DNA of 64,000 bases from Bimastos eiseni (GCA_959347315.1 OY365806.1:39523903-39587902); one strand, 5' to 3'; shown: positions 46,330 through 58,469, counted from the first letter of the stretch. Notes: generated from the letters alone by a model not told the origin. Translations and numbers: made by a program.

Positions 46330-48145
46330 CTGATGCAACAGTGATTTCTCTCTCAATTAACCAGTCAACAACCATGTGCTAATCGCCCATAGGTGTCTGA
46401 TGTCGTTCTAGCAACATCTCTCCACACCTCTCTGTAGACTCTGTTCCTTGCAGCGTGGCTCAATGCTCAACTCTTGGATAATTGTTCGGTTAGTTCCACA
46501 CCATTCTTCAATGGCATCTGTCCATTCCCAATGTGGTCTTCCTCTAATTTATTCCATCCTTTGTTGCTTCCTGCTCAATCGTAAAGACAGGCACACAACA
46601 ATGCGGGTATTACCTGCCAAAATCATGTATACCTCGCTGCAAATAATAATAATAATTTTCATTATTCTTATAATTGTTATTGTCCTTGTTATTACTTTTT
46701 AATATTAAGGTTCAGTGTATGGGAGAGGTCAAAATGTGTTCTTACTTAAGACGCCTTACCGCGCCTCTCAATCGGTAGGTGGTGTGTAATGTGTACAATA
46801 AAAAAAACAAAATTATAAAACGTGTTGATGGGACTCAATAGTCAAATAATGGTATGATGCTGTTCCCATATCATCCATACGACAGAGTGCCGTAGACCTC
46901 TCTGTCAACAATTTAGTGCTGGATTTGCCATGGCTAATAAGTCCCGTGTATTATTTGATACTGGGCATCGAAACAGAATGCAGGATAAAATAGAAATGGA
47001 GAGGTGGATTGGGTCGGAAGAGAAGGAAACTGTTACGACGAGTTCAAGGTCACGAGATCTGATATACTAACAATTGGAGCAGTGATAGGCTATGTGTAGT
47101 CTGGAGATTATGTGACCTTCAGGGCCGTGTGTAATCTAACTCAAGAGAAGTTGCATACACCGAATCCACAGAAGCAACAGGGACTTTTGCCCCAATGCTC
47201 TCCAGTCTCAGTTTGCAAGGCTCTGGGATGAGTGCATAGTTTCACCTTCAGTATTATTTATTGTGGACAATCAATCGGCTACACAAGTAACTTTTCACCA
47301 CGCCACTCCAAAATAATAAAATATGATTAATGGAAAAGGCATGCCTCTGTATTTACTGTTGATGAACGAAAGACGTCATTGTATAAAAAGATTGGTGCCT
47401 GTTATAGTTAAGAATTCAGTAAAATTTGAGTTATTGGTTGCTACAGCATTATAGGTTATTAATTAGTAACTTACTAGTATAATTGTCATTACAGCGGATA
47501 ACTTTGTTGCGAAACGTTCACGCTTAGAAATAAGCTTACCAAAGTAAGATACTGTCGCCACCGTCGGTAAATTAAGAACTGGCTTGGTCATCAGATAGTA
47601 CAGCGCACTATCCTGAAAACAGACAGAGAATGGCAACGTGCTGCTGCTAATCTTCGCCATGCAGTCAACCCGTTGGATTCACTGCACGCCCAGAGACATC
47701 ACGAGGAGATGTTGGCAAAGGTCTCCGCAGGCCATTCATTGCACTGGCTCCCAGCCCAGGGTTAGAATGGCCTCAAACAAAAGAAATTAGGTTTGGCCAG
47801 CCTATAAAGTCCAAGGGTCATGACCTAGATGTAAAGTACAGGTCACAGAAGACAATTGATGACGTCATAGGCAGTCACGTGACAGTCCAAAGGTCAGACT
47901 GAGCCAGAACAAGAACTAACACCACTAATCCTGCTGATGTTGTCTAAATCTACACGGTTCCTCAATTGAGTAGGCCTAGAGCTAATTAAATAAATAAAAC
48001 ATAGTAAAAATATGATGGATATATCAAAATCGCAGACTTATTTTTGCATACTTGGCGCCACAATCGTCTGGAATTTCTGTAGCTCGAAGTTCCTGTCTTT
48101 TGCCATGGCTGCTAACCGCTAGAAATACTTGGGTTATGGTTAGAA
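46330..48145. other. Intergenic, nothing recognised
   Basis: Only short ORFs. An AAT run lies near 46640-46690. TAGGCCTA is at about 47969. Confidence 0.4.
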
Positions 48146-48155
48146 TACAATAGAA

Positions 48156-48286
48156 CAGGGCTATTCAATTAGCGGCCCGCGGGCCAAATCTGGCCCGCGA
48201 AGGCCTAACAACAACTGGCCCGCGGACCTATGCCAAAATTTTAAAATTTTAAGGAAAGGATTTTTTTTTTAAATCTATGTTTGTGA

Positions 48287-48319
<33 letters not shown>

Positions 48320-48916
48320 ATTATTTGAATTATATTATATATTTTGCAAATGTATCATTTTAAAAAATTTACTGGAGGGTGCTCAGCAGCCCCCCTCCCC
48401 AAACCCTCAGCAGCCCCCCTCCCCAAACCCTCAGCAGCCCCCCTCCCCAAACCCTCAGCAGCCCCCTCCCCAAACCCTCAGCAGCCCCCCTCCCCAAACC
48501 CTCAGCAGCCCCCCTCCCCAAACCCTCAGCAGCCCCCCTCCCCAAACCCTCAGCAGCCCCCCTCCCCAAACCCTCAGCAGCCCCCCTCCCCAAACCCTCA
48601 GCAGTCCCCCTCCCCAAACCCTCAGCAGCCCCCCTCCCCAAACCCTCAGCAGCCCCCCTCCCCAAACCCTCAGCAGCCCCCCTCCCCAAACCCTCAGCAG
48701 CCCCCCTCCCCAAACCCTCAGCAGTCCCCCCTCCCCAAACCCTCAGCAGCCCCCCTCCCCAAACCCTCAGCAGCCCCCCTCCCCAAACCCTCAGCAGCCC
48801 CCCTCCCCAAACCCTCAGCAGCCCCCCTCCCCAAACCCCTCCTTGAGCCTCTGGCCCGCCACCATCTCCAGATTTCTCTAGTTTGGCCCTTGACTAAATA
48901 TAATTGAATAGCCCTG
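48156..48916. mobile_element. Non-autonomous hAT element with perfect TIR and target duplication
   Basis: Both ends carry CAGGGCTATTCAATTA as 16-bp perfect inverted repeats. The flanking octamer caatagaa is identical on both sides (48148-48155 and 48917-48924). Inside the left end come GGCCCGCGGGCCAAATCTGG and GGCCCGCGG. The centre has a (TTA)n tract (48288-48318) and a large C-rich minisatellite. The length is 761 bp with no transposase. The exact duplication indicates recent insertion by a hAT transposase acting in trans. Confidence 0.97.
48380..48838. repeat. 24-bp C-rich minisatellite, about 19 units, inside the hAT
   Basis: The unit is tcagcagcccccctccccaaaccc, with some units one base shorter. 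The opposite strand reads GGGTTTGGGGAGGGGGG, four G-runs being available per unit and its neighbour. Proline-rich and glycine-rich ORFs across it are artefacts of the repeat. Confidence 0.97.
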
Positions 48917-48929
48917 CAATAGAATATAC

Positions 48930-50760
48930 CTACGAGGAACAGTTACTGTAGTACATCCACACACAATCCAACGCTGGAAGTTTCTAGCCTAGCACTAGTT
49001 CTTCAAAACACGTGACCAGTCACAGAGGCTGGCAAGATAGGCCAGCACAAACTAAAGGATTTTGTGGCGAGGAACTGTAAACTGGTCAAGGTTCCTAATC
49101 ACTCTGCTCTACCGCGGGTACAATGACCATAATTGACACGTTGAATATCAACATTACTGTCACATTGAACCACATAATGAACTTGTTATTGGTATTTTAA
49201 GCTCCAAAAAATATGTTTAATTTCATGAACTTTTCAATCTACAATTGATATTCGGTTATCTATAGTGACTCTCAGTGACACACTTTACACACTTAGCTCA
49301 CATTGACACTTGGTTAAGGCTAACATTTACTCGTCGTCTCTATCTAGGGTTACAGTCTCATCAGCTCTTTTGGCGCAGAAGTTTTCAAACTCGCCGATTA
49401 ATGGCAGTCAAAATCAAGATTTGTAGCTAATGATGGCTAACTCGATCTCTAGATTGAAAAATTCGAAAAGAAATCGTTGTTTTGTAATCGGTTGAGTTTA
49501 CCTACTACCCTTCGAAGAAAATTCAATCGAAACAGAAGCAGAATACGGAAGAAATTCGACGAATTCGCAAAAATCTGGAATACGTCCGTCTTCTTTGCGA
49601 TCTGCGCTGCAACTGACAAATTAATTGAGTCAGGGACTGAAAATAATACGATGACGTAATTATCATTTTCACCTCTGGTAAAGTGCCAACGTTTGTCATT
49701 TTTAGGATGCTGTTAGCCTAAATTGTAAGTAATAAGTTGAGCTAGTATAGTCTCTGTTAATAATGACGTAGTTTGCAGTCTCTTAATACAGACGGTCATA
49801 AAGAATGAGAAACTATAGGAAGACTAATAATAATGGTCAATGGGCTATGGCTTATAGGCTGGAGACGAACGCTTCGCTCAAACACCGCGAGCATAATTGC
49901 TCACATCTAATTATATTCCTCGCTAATTTGCAAATACCTACTGTATAAAGAATAAAATTGCATGTTGGCATTAATTGGTTTCAAGCAACTTCATAAACAT
50001 TCGCTATGTATTGTTTATTTAACATGGGCCCACACACATAAATGTCCAATGCAAATAAAAGTAGGAGATTGTTGATTAAATGGCGCAGACCAAAATTTTA
50101 TGTGACAGAAACAAGAGAGTCTGGCGTTCAAAAACAGATGCTAATTGCTTTGGCAGATAAAATTTACTGTGTCTCACTCTCTGCATTTCGTAGTCGTCAT
50201 CTCCGAACTTCTAAAACGGCACTTCCAAGTACATACTATTAGAGCTTTAAGCTATATTAATTATGTCACAGTGTATAATATATAAATCAGTCAGTAAGTA
50301 AATCGGTGAATTGACTGGAATATTGCTTAATAAATATTAGGCCTACCATCCAGTGCATCCACTCAGTCCATTTAACAGTCCATTTGATAATCGATTAACC
50401 GATTTCTTAAATTGTTTAGGTCTATCAATTATAATTTAGTTACTGAAATGTGCAAATTGACTAGAAGGAAAGTTAGCAAAATGTTGTAGCCAGTCGTTGA
50501 CAATATTAGAATTGGGTGTTTGTTAAATCGATTGGAAAGTCGATTAATTGATTTTTTTAAAATTGCCAATCAGTATATAGAATTAATATTAGCTACTGAA
50601 AAGTGCCAATCAATACAAATTGGAATTGGAAAACTTTTGCAACTGTTAGATTAGAATTAGCTGCTTGTCTAATCGATTAATAAAATCTAATTTGCTGATT
50701 AGCTGGTTGATTAGTTTCCCATTTCCGTCATCTATGGTCTAACAATTCATCTATTAATTT
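48930..50760. other. Intergenic; decayed AATCGATTAA-rich segment
   Basis: At 50380-50720 motifs like 'tcgattaa' and 'tggaaa.tcgattaat' recur, suggesting an old tandem duplication of about 120 bp. No gene is recognised. Confidence 0.4.
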
Positions 50761-51574
50761 TTGCATCATAGATCCCTGGACAGCGACCTAATGAAGGAAG
50801 TGATCAGTGCCATGTTCGAACGCAAGGTGGCGCTAGGCGATCACGTGATCCGACAGCGCGACGACGGTTACAACTTCTACGTCATCGAAAGCGGTATCTT
50901 TGACGTCATCGAGAACGGTAGTTTTGACGTGATCATCTGTCACGAAAGCGATAAGAGCCAGAAGGTCCTCCAGTTCGACGGTCGTGGCAGTTTCTGTGAG
51001 CTTGCCCTCATGTACAACATGCCTCGGGCAGCGTGGGTGGGGAACCCTCTGCGCCATGAACCGGATGTCCTTCCGGCGGATCGTCCTTCACAACGCCTTC
51101 CGGAAGCGCAAGATGTTCGAGCGACTGCTCCAGAGCGTTCCAATGCTCCAGTCCTTGGATGGTTACGAGCGGATGACTGGCAGACGCCATTGTGTCGAGA
51201 TCCTACAACGACGGGCAGTGTATCATCCGAGAGGGGGACGGGCAAGCGGATGGCATGTTTTTCGTCGAGTGGTGTGACGTAGGGCCTACGGTTAACGATC
51301 TGCCACCAGGGCGAGGAGAAGGTCGTTTCGAGGGCGACGAGTGGAATGTACTTCGGAGAGATGGCCCTGCTCGAGAACAGAGAGAGGTCGGCCAGCGTCT
51401 GCGCCGTCGGAAGATGCAAGGTGACTTTCCTGGAGAGGGAGTGCTTCGAAACGGCTGCTCGGGCAGTTCCTGGACGTCATGAAAAGAAACACGATGGCCT
51501 ACCGGAAGAGTAGCTTCCAACCGGGTTCGAACATGATCGACACTCAATTCGTGACACATAACGCCGAACAATAA
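50761..51574 (+). pseudogene. PKA regulatory subunit, type II-like, frameshifted
   Basis: Homologous to the cAMP-binding half of the regulatory subunit that holds protein kinase A inactive until cAMP binds. Domain A: AMFERKVALGDHVI, NFYVIESG and the phosphate-binding cassette GSFCELALMYNMPRAA (normally FGELAL; Gly is Cys here). Then MSFRRIVLHNAFRKRKMFE and SVPMLQSLDGYERM in a second frame, the inter-domain helix of type II subunits. Domain [21 protein letters not shown] and ADGMFFVE in a third frame, then [18 protein letters not shown] in the first, and finally [20 protein letters not shown] in the second, ending TAA 51572-51574. At least four frame changes occur, and about 10 bases seem lost after PRAA. 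The dimerisation domain is absent. AG at 50769-50770 after a T-rich stretch could be a splice acceptor. It is a decayed exon, a truncated retrocopy, or an indel-rich assembly. Confidence 0.82.
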
Positions 51575-51579
51575 TTATT

Positions 51580-53200
51580 AATCATCAAAGAGGTCGTGTG
51601 GTTTGTGATAATGGCGGTCGAACCCGGTACCCTAGAGATTGAGGTCAAGCTTCTGTGACATCCGTAGATATTAAAGAGTATATTTTTGAATTGTATAAAT
51701 AATAGATATTTAAAATAACAGGAGCAATATAATAATAATAAAAATATATAAGGATATATATAATATATTTATAATAATAATGTTACATAAATGTGCATAT
51801 ATATATATTTGATATTTGTGGACCGGAGACAGAGTAAGGCAGGAGAGAGTTGGTCACGTGGCAGACATGAGGTCCGATCCTTGGAATGAAGGGACGCGGC
51901 TATAGAAGTCGTATATAGAGGTGAAGGTCATTTTGGACGACGCGGCGTGATGAACTAGGGAAAGAGAGTAGTTAGTCAGTTAGCTACGAGATTTCAGACA
52001 AGACTGGTTGAGATTCCGTCGACTTGTAAAATTAATCCGAAAGTAGTTAAACTCAAGAGATAAGTCAATCGTCAGGTGACTTGGAAGATAACGACTAGAA
52101 TATTGAACTAACAATGACTCCTCTCTCTGCTCCTGTCCCTCTCCGGCTCCTAAGCCGCAGGAGCAGAGAGAGGAGGCTGGAGCAGAGAGAGAGAGAGAGG
52201 GGACAGTGTCCTGTCTCACGCCATTTCCTCTCCCGACTTCGTAGGAAAATATATTACGCTACATTTGCACCACGGCGTGTTGGTTCCAGAAGAAGAACAG
52301 TCTGTAGGGAAGGAATTCTTACACGTTCTCTTCCAGGCATGATACTAGTCTGCAATGGAGACAAATTTGAATGTCTGAAAAGATACTGGGGCGAGAGTAT
52401 TAGGTTCGACCCAGTACCACGTCGCCTATAATTAACGTAGCTTGATTTCGGACAGAATAACACACAATTAGTAATATAATAGACTGGTAATATTAGTAAA
52501 TTAAATAAAAATAGTTTTAAAAAATTAAATTAAGAAAAATTCCATTTTTTATATTTTTTGTTTTTTTTAAAAAACCAAATAACCAAAAACCAAATAACCA
52601 AAAAAACCAAAAAACCAACATGTTTACAGTCCTGGTGTCAACACGATTCGCGACGTGAACGAAAGTTTCGGACGTATCAGTTCGTCCGTAGTCTGCTTTC
52701 CATATAGTATACGGCATGAATGTACAGATGTAACCAAGGAGACTCTCTGCCATTCCATACACAAGACTAGGTCTGCATAGAACGAATTGATATTGAGCCA
52801 CTCGATCCTTTGAAAAGTAAGCTAGCCCTACAAGTCCCGTTTCAGTTCAGTGTTCAAGATGACACCAAGGTAGGCCTACGCCTTCATCTCATCCATATTT
52901 TCGTCCTTCCAATCCAACCAGTAATTTCCAATTTACTTGCCGTAACTTGCTGAGACCTCGGTGTTATTGATTCGTTTGTCCTCTTAGAGCGGACATATAT
53001 ATAGGAGCTCCTAGAGCGTCTTCACAAACTAATGTCCGCCCACATCGGACATAGGAGTGGAACCGGGTTTTTAATTGTCCGGTGAGAACGGCCTCAAAAA
53101 GGGGTAGGTTAAAGGTTAACTATACTAGCTGGTACGCAATTACGCAACCTATTGGTTGTTTACAACATCGCGTGCACGATCATAGGCACCATTATTTTTC
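51580..53200. other. Intergenic; hairpin 52120-52173 and ACCAAA repeats
   Basis: An inverted repeat has arms CCTCTCTCTGCTCCTG (52120-52135) and its complement (52158-52173). A GAGA tract follows. An (AACCAAAA)n-like tract is at 52570-52620. No gene is recognised. Confidence 0.5.
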
Positions 53201-53224
53201 ACTCAAAACCAGTGTTGGGCCAAA

Positions 53225-53344
53225 ACCTCGAGACCAAGACCAAGACCGAGAGGTCCAAAACCAAGACCAAGACCGGGTGGTCCGAGACCAAGACCAAGAC
53301 CGAGGGTCCGAGACCAAGACCAAGACCAAGACCAAGACCAAGAC
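53225..53344. repeat. (GACCAA)n array, left end of the hAT
   Basis: Tandem gaccaa/gaccga hexamers with spacer phrases 'aggtcc', 'gtggtccga' and 'gggtccga'. The array is oriented the same way as the right array at 53936-54165. Confidence 0.9.
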
Positions 53345-53935
53345 TCTTTTTTTATAAACAATTCAATTTATTAAGACGCTAAACCGGAATGACACGCTTA
53401 AAACATTAATTTTATTGCTGAAGAATACTAATATTAATAATGGTCCAGAAGACAGTTTTACCGGCCAGTGTGAACTTTTGCGGGTTCAGCCCTAAGTTTC
53501 GGCCAAAGAATATCACACTATAAATTACTTAAGTATACGATAGGTTATAAATAAGACGTCTAAACAAGTATATTAACGTTCCGTTTGAATGATGTAGGGC
53601 TGTAGGCCTACTTGTACTCGGAATTGTAGGTTAAAAGTGACTGCCCGTGGCCGACCACATAATAAATAGATTGATCCAAAAACCTTGAAATTTGTGAAAG
53701 CAAATTTTGAAATGGCTGGTTCCGTTGCAAATGCACATTTTTTCCAATAGTAACTTGCATAGGCCTATATAAATGGTCAGCACGTCGTAAATCAATAACA
53801 AGCGCTTAGGGCCTAAACATCCCGTGTCTTTAATAATCGAAAATAACCGACAAATATCAAAGAAATTGCTCTGATACGGCGAATGACCAAGAACGCTGAC
53901 CTAAGACAGAGATCAATCCCAAGACCGTTTCTTTA

Positions 53936-54165
53936 AGACTAAGACCAAGACCGACGCAGTCGAGACCAAGACCAAAACCGATGGTCCTAGACCAAGACCA
54001 AGACCAAGACAGATGGTCCGAGACCAAGACCAAGACCGATGCATTCGAGACCAAGACCAAGACCGATGCATTCGAGACCAAGACCAAGACCGATGCATTC
54101 GAGACCAAGACCGCAGTTTTCCGGTATCGAGACCGTCTCGAGACCAAGACCGCGGTCTCGAGACC
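53936..54165. repeat. (GACCAA)n array with 27-bp higher-order unit, right end
   Basis: Hexamers gaccaa grouped in units of about 27 bp carrying cgatgcattcga, three in a row at 54036-54105. Confidence 0.9.
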
Positions 54166-54316
54166 ACATCCATGCTCAAAACCCAATTAGGCATAGGCCT
54201 ACTGTTATTCCATTGGCACCACATCGACTCTGCTCAAATAATAATCCTGCAAACAAGTCAGAAAGCTCATGCGCTGTCATCAAAACTCCCAAACACCAAC
54301 AAATACCGTAGGCGGG

Positions 54317-54357
54317 CGTGCACGATAGGCACCATAATTTCTCGTTCAAAACTCAAT
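54317..54357 (+). repeat. Paralogous empty site of the 53210 hAT insertion
   Basis: CGTGCACGAT.AGGCACCAT..TTTCTCGTTCAAAAC matches the left flank 53171-53209 and continues into caatt, like the right flank, with no insertion. Confidence 0.75.
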
Positions 54358-54399
54358 TGCAGCGCTAGCCTAATTAGAGGAGAATGTTCTGCATTGAGT

Positions 54400-54790
54400 C
54401 AATTTTTACATTTTAAAGCCCAGAATTGGTGTTGGTTGTAGCACTTGTATTTTGTTTTAATTATCAGAAACATCAACGTTTTATGGGTCTAATACGGTTA
54501 AACAACAATATTGTTCCAAGAGTAAACTCAAAAATATTAGTATTTTCAATTGGGCTACTGGTACAAACTGTCCCAATGCACACCATCATGGGGAGCATTG
54601 GGACCGAGCGTGGGACAATTTTTACATTTTAATGTACACAATCGGTGTTATCTGCAGTATATGTATTTTGTTTTAATGATCAGAAACAGCAATGTTTCAT
54701 GGATCGACAATGGTTATACAACAACATTGTTCGAAGTGTAAACTCCAAAAATTTAATATTTTCCTTACTGGTAAAAATTGTCCCAATGCA
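54400..54790 (+). repeat. Diverged tandem duplication, about 210-bp period
   Basis: Unit 1 (54400-54580) and unit 2 (54616-54790) share caatttttacattttaa, tgtattttgttttaat.atcag, aacaa.attgttc and a common end gtcccaatgca. Both frames give similar peptides (VFCFN.QK), but there is no recognisable protein. Confidence 0.85.
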
Positions 54791-55221
54791 GGCCATGAGT
54801 GTAGTCGCAATGCAGGCCATCAATGGTCAGTGACTAACGTTTTTGATAGTAGCACAACCATGCTGTATACGACCTCCAAACTTTACCCCATGCATCGCAA
54901 TATACTGTCCTAAAGTAGTTTACAGAAATTGTAGGCTAAATTAGCACAAAACGTCTTGTGCGTTGACTGACATTAAGCGATTGATATTTACTTTTCTTAT
55001 CTAAAAAAATAGATTTGCCGTGTATCTGTTAGGCGCTATCTTCTTGTTTACGACACTAAATACATTCGCTAGGTGACGCACGTCCGATACAATGATAGCC
55101 TAGGCTTTAATACCGCCACTGATCCAATGCAGGACATGACCCAGTGTAGGACATTCTCCCCTACTGTCTCTCAAATCGCTTCATTGGCCAAAAGTCCAGG
55201 ATCCGCGCATCCGTTATATAA

Positions 55222-55640
55222 TTGAATATCTTTTACCACAATTTGCCACAACATCCTTCAAACCGCTCAACCCTCTTACATTTGCCAGTAGTTACTGGCA
55301 AATGTAAGAGCCTAGGGTTCATTCCGGGACAATGTAACGTTGTATACACAATCCAACCGTCCAGCTCCACTAGCGATCTTTATATCTTTTCCGTCTCAGC
55401 CTTCTGTCTCATTCTATCAAAATTCACACCTCTCCTTCGATTGGATTCTAATCTGCTACTTTCCACACACGACTGATAACCAAACTTTTCAAGCTATTCT
55501 ATTCCGATTCTACTCCTGCCCCACCACACGACCCCCACCATCACCGATTGCCACCGTAGCGCCATGTATGTTGTCCCCTCGGCTTGACGTTCCGAATTCA
55601 GCTATTGCGAACTTGATTTTGTATAAGTTAATTAGTGTTG
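55222..55640 (+). mobile_element. Decayed LINE ORF2 C-terminal fragment
   Basis: The start QTAQPSYICQ-like matches SQSSYIRELL of the LINE at 45340, and 'ccctcttacatt' is shared. The rest is scrambled, including a local inverted duplication of cttacatttgccag at 55279-55307. Confidence 0.45.
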
Positions 55641-55649
55641 GTGAATAAG

Positions 55650-57340
55650 TTGGTCCCTCGAATGCAGTTGTTTTACACATTGAGACATTTTGAAGAATAA
55701 CATTACACAACATTGTCCTTTCCATAGGCCTACGCTGTTAAAGAAACAATCAGTCTTTATTGGCCTCCATAATATGAAAATTAAACAAATAGAACTTGGC
55801 AGGTATCCTTCCGCGTTAGGTCACAATGCTACTTATTGATTCAGAGCCTGCTGAGCTGAACGAGTTAACTATATAGGCCTTTGAGTCCCATGTGTGCGCC
55901 AAGTATACAAAGAATGTGCGTTGTCACACGAACTGCTAAATGTGCCTTAGATAATGTAGGGCTCTGTAGTGCAATAATTATAATATATTATGGACCTCGG
56001 CGCTTTTATTGCGACCCTGGCGCAAGTGTTCTCACGCAGTTGAGTCTGTATTGGCCTTCAATGTTGTTATGATTGTAGAGTTGAATTAAATAGGACAGCT
56101 AAAAACCATGGCTTGGACAAGTGACACCAGACAATACTCATCCCAATATGAAACTGTCTAAGACGCCATTGGCCCCAAGTTCTTTAGTCAATCAGAGTTG
56201 ACACTCGAGTCTCAACAGGCGCGCATCGATCGTAAAATCGAAAACATTATCAACAGGTGCGCGTCTCATTGGATGGAGGACCTTTCTATGGAGACGAGCT
56301 TTTATTCAACCCTTGAGATACGGACTACAAAAATCTAGTTGTCGTGGTGACAACGTTACTAATAGGTTTCACAATCTCAGAATGTGTGCATTTGTATCTA
56401 GGCCTAACAGTTTGTCCGAATTTCCATCCATTTTTTGATAAAATGAGTAGGTGGTGGGCTATTGATAGATAGAAGCTCGGGATAGCTAATATCGTAATAG
56501 GACTGGCCCTTCCAAGTTTGAAAACTGGAAGGCATAATAGGATAAGCTATTAATGGCCCAAACATTGAGACCTGTCATCTGTCATGTACAAGAATTGCAC
56601 ACGTGTCCATTACCAAAATACCAGAGACGGGTTCCTACGCCTAAACCGCAACATCTGACCCTATGTAACACAGTTTTGTTGTCAAGATCTAACAACTTAA
56701 GACCAAGGCTAGGACTTTGAACACGAGACTTCGGTCGCAAGACTTAGAATATCAAAACCGAACTCCAATGCACTCGATACCAAAACCCTGGCATCGATGA
56801 GTCACTAGGACTGATGACAGACACAGAAACAGTAGGCCTACCTTTGAGTTCATGCTGTGGTTGTAAATTTGTTCGCTACATGTAATTAGGCCTACTGCAT
56901 AACCCGACATGTGAGAGCGGACGTCTGTGTGGCTTGGCTATGAGGCACCTTCTGTCTTATCCTTCAGTGAACAGTGTGCAGCCGATGTACTCTTCTCAAT
57001 CCATTTCACTAGTACCACATGTATGCTAGCAGTGTGTGATTTATGGATAGATTTGCCTCAGATGAATTACAACAACCCATATAAGCTAATCCAATAGGCG
57101 ACCATATGGCTATGATGAAATATTAGCGGTTCATTTGTCTTACATCGGCATACGAGGACAGGTGGCCAGTCCTCTCCTACTCAATTCAGTTTTTACTGAC
57201 AATGTACGGTCAGAGTGCAATTATTATGACCAAGTTCGGTGAGGAGTGTAAGTGGAGCGAAAATCTAATTCAGCTTTTGCAGAAATTTGAACCCGTACCT
57301 GCGTGTCATTTATCATGCACAAGACTATCGCACTATCCAG
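55650..57340. other. Intergenic, nothing recognised
   Basis: AT-rich, with several TAGGCCTA octamers. Short ORFs only. Confidence 0.4.
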
Positions 57341-57345
57341 AATGG

Positions 57346-57433
57346 CGATCGATATATTATATATATAATATATATATATATATATAATATATATATATAT
57401 GTATGTATATGTGTGTGTGTGTGTGTGTGTGTG
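57346..57433. repeat. (TA)n/(GT)n compound microsatellite
   Basis: TATATAATA-type sequence followed by (GT)n. Confidence 0.92.
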
Positions 57434-57439
57434 AGTTTT

Positions 57440-58330
57440 GGAAATGCGTCCCAGGGGTGGTCAGAATCAGTGGGGAGTAGAACCTTTCGACTCCCCTTAA
57501 TTAATTGCAATCTGGGCCCTAACTGAACATAAATTATTTCTTATTTCTCTCATGATGGTATTTGACCCTCCATTGACCTTTGCCCGGCTCCTATAATATT
57601 GGCCCAGCACATTTGCGGATAATCTATGCTGTAAACATTGCCATTAAGACGGTTTGCTTACTATGAACAATGTTTAGAAAGGCCATTGCAGTCTAATAGT
57701 TTACATCGTTGAATCGTTAGCTTGTGTAGGTTTATAGGGATAGGGCCTATGTGTGTGTGGGGTTCGCGTCTGTGTTCTGGTGTCATATGCAAATCAACAT
57801 CTGCATAGTCTATAGATATAGATACAGACTGTATGTAAGTTATTAACTAAACAATTGTTGAGCGCAGAAGCCGAAGTCTGCTTTTAATCAACAATCTCGT
57901 TCTTCGGTACGAAGAATCTCAAATGAGGCAGGCCTATCGGTCTCTGGACACAGTGTAGGTTATATAGGCCTACGCAACGCATGGAATTAGGTCGAAGGCC
58001 TACAGTAATTGACAATACAAGCCATCTATATTTTATATAGGCTGGTCGGGTCCGCGTGAAAAAAGAACCCGAAAACAAGAGTCGGTCTATCATGAAACTG
58101 AAATAGAATAACTTGTAGCCAAATAATTGGCGACACTCTTTTATCTGATGTCGTCGGATAGAAATCGTTTCCAACTCGGCATGCTAAGCTGACGAGCCAA
58201 GATGTTTGACTCCGATATGTCGGTGGAATTCCTTTCGTTTTGACGTCTGTATTGGTTTTGCATTTCCACGCTGCTTGTTCGGACGATACGAGAGGGAATT
58301 GATGGCTTAAATTGCCAATTTGCTCTTCGC
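57440..58330. other. Intergenic, nothing recognised
   Basis: No gene can be supported. One TAGGCCTA lies near 57965. Confidence 0.35.
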
Positions 58331-58332
58331 AG

Positions 58333-58463
58333 TGTGTCCCTTCTTGATTACATTTCGGTTCATCGACTACCCGAGCTCTAGCTCAAGTAGCGAGTCGACG
58401 TCCGCTTCGAGTGCCGACGGCGTTCACTTCCGGTCGTCGGAGAAGCGTCTGCCGTATGCGTAG
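58333..58463 (+). CDS. Possible terminal exon with serine-rich tail
   Basis: A plausible 3' splice site (tttgctcttcgcag, AG at 58331-58332) is followed by an open frame ending TAG at 58461-58463. The peptide includes PFLITFRFIDYP, then a run of six serines and ESTSASSADGVHF, and ends RLPYA. GC content is higher than in the flanks. No domain is recognised. It could be the C-terminus of a spliced gene whose other exons I cannot see, or chance. Confidence 0.22.
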
Positions 58464-58469
58464 TGGGTC

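Larger units (their letters stand above)
53210..54174. mobile_element. Non-autonomous hAT with ACCAAG arrays and perfect target duplication
   Basis: It starts CAGTGTTGGGCC, a hAT-type terminus, and ends ..GAGACCACATCCATG. It is bordered by an identical octamer, ctcaaaac (53202-53209 and 54175-54182). Near each end is a tandem array of gaccaa units, with longer blocks such as gaccgatgcattcgagaccaa near the right end. The 965-bp element has no transposase ORF. A near-identical empty site lies downstream (54317-54357). Confidence 0.9.

Noticed and set aside
48344..48907. Proline-rich 187-aa ORF (SAAPLPKP/QQPPSPNP repeats)
   Set aside because: It is an artefact of the 24-bp minisatellite inside a hAT element; all three frames and the opposite strand are also open.
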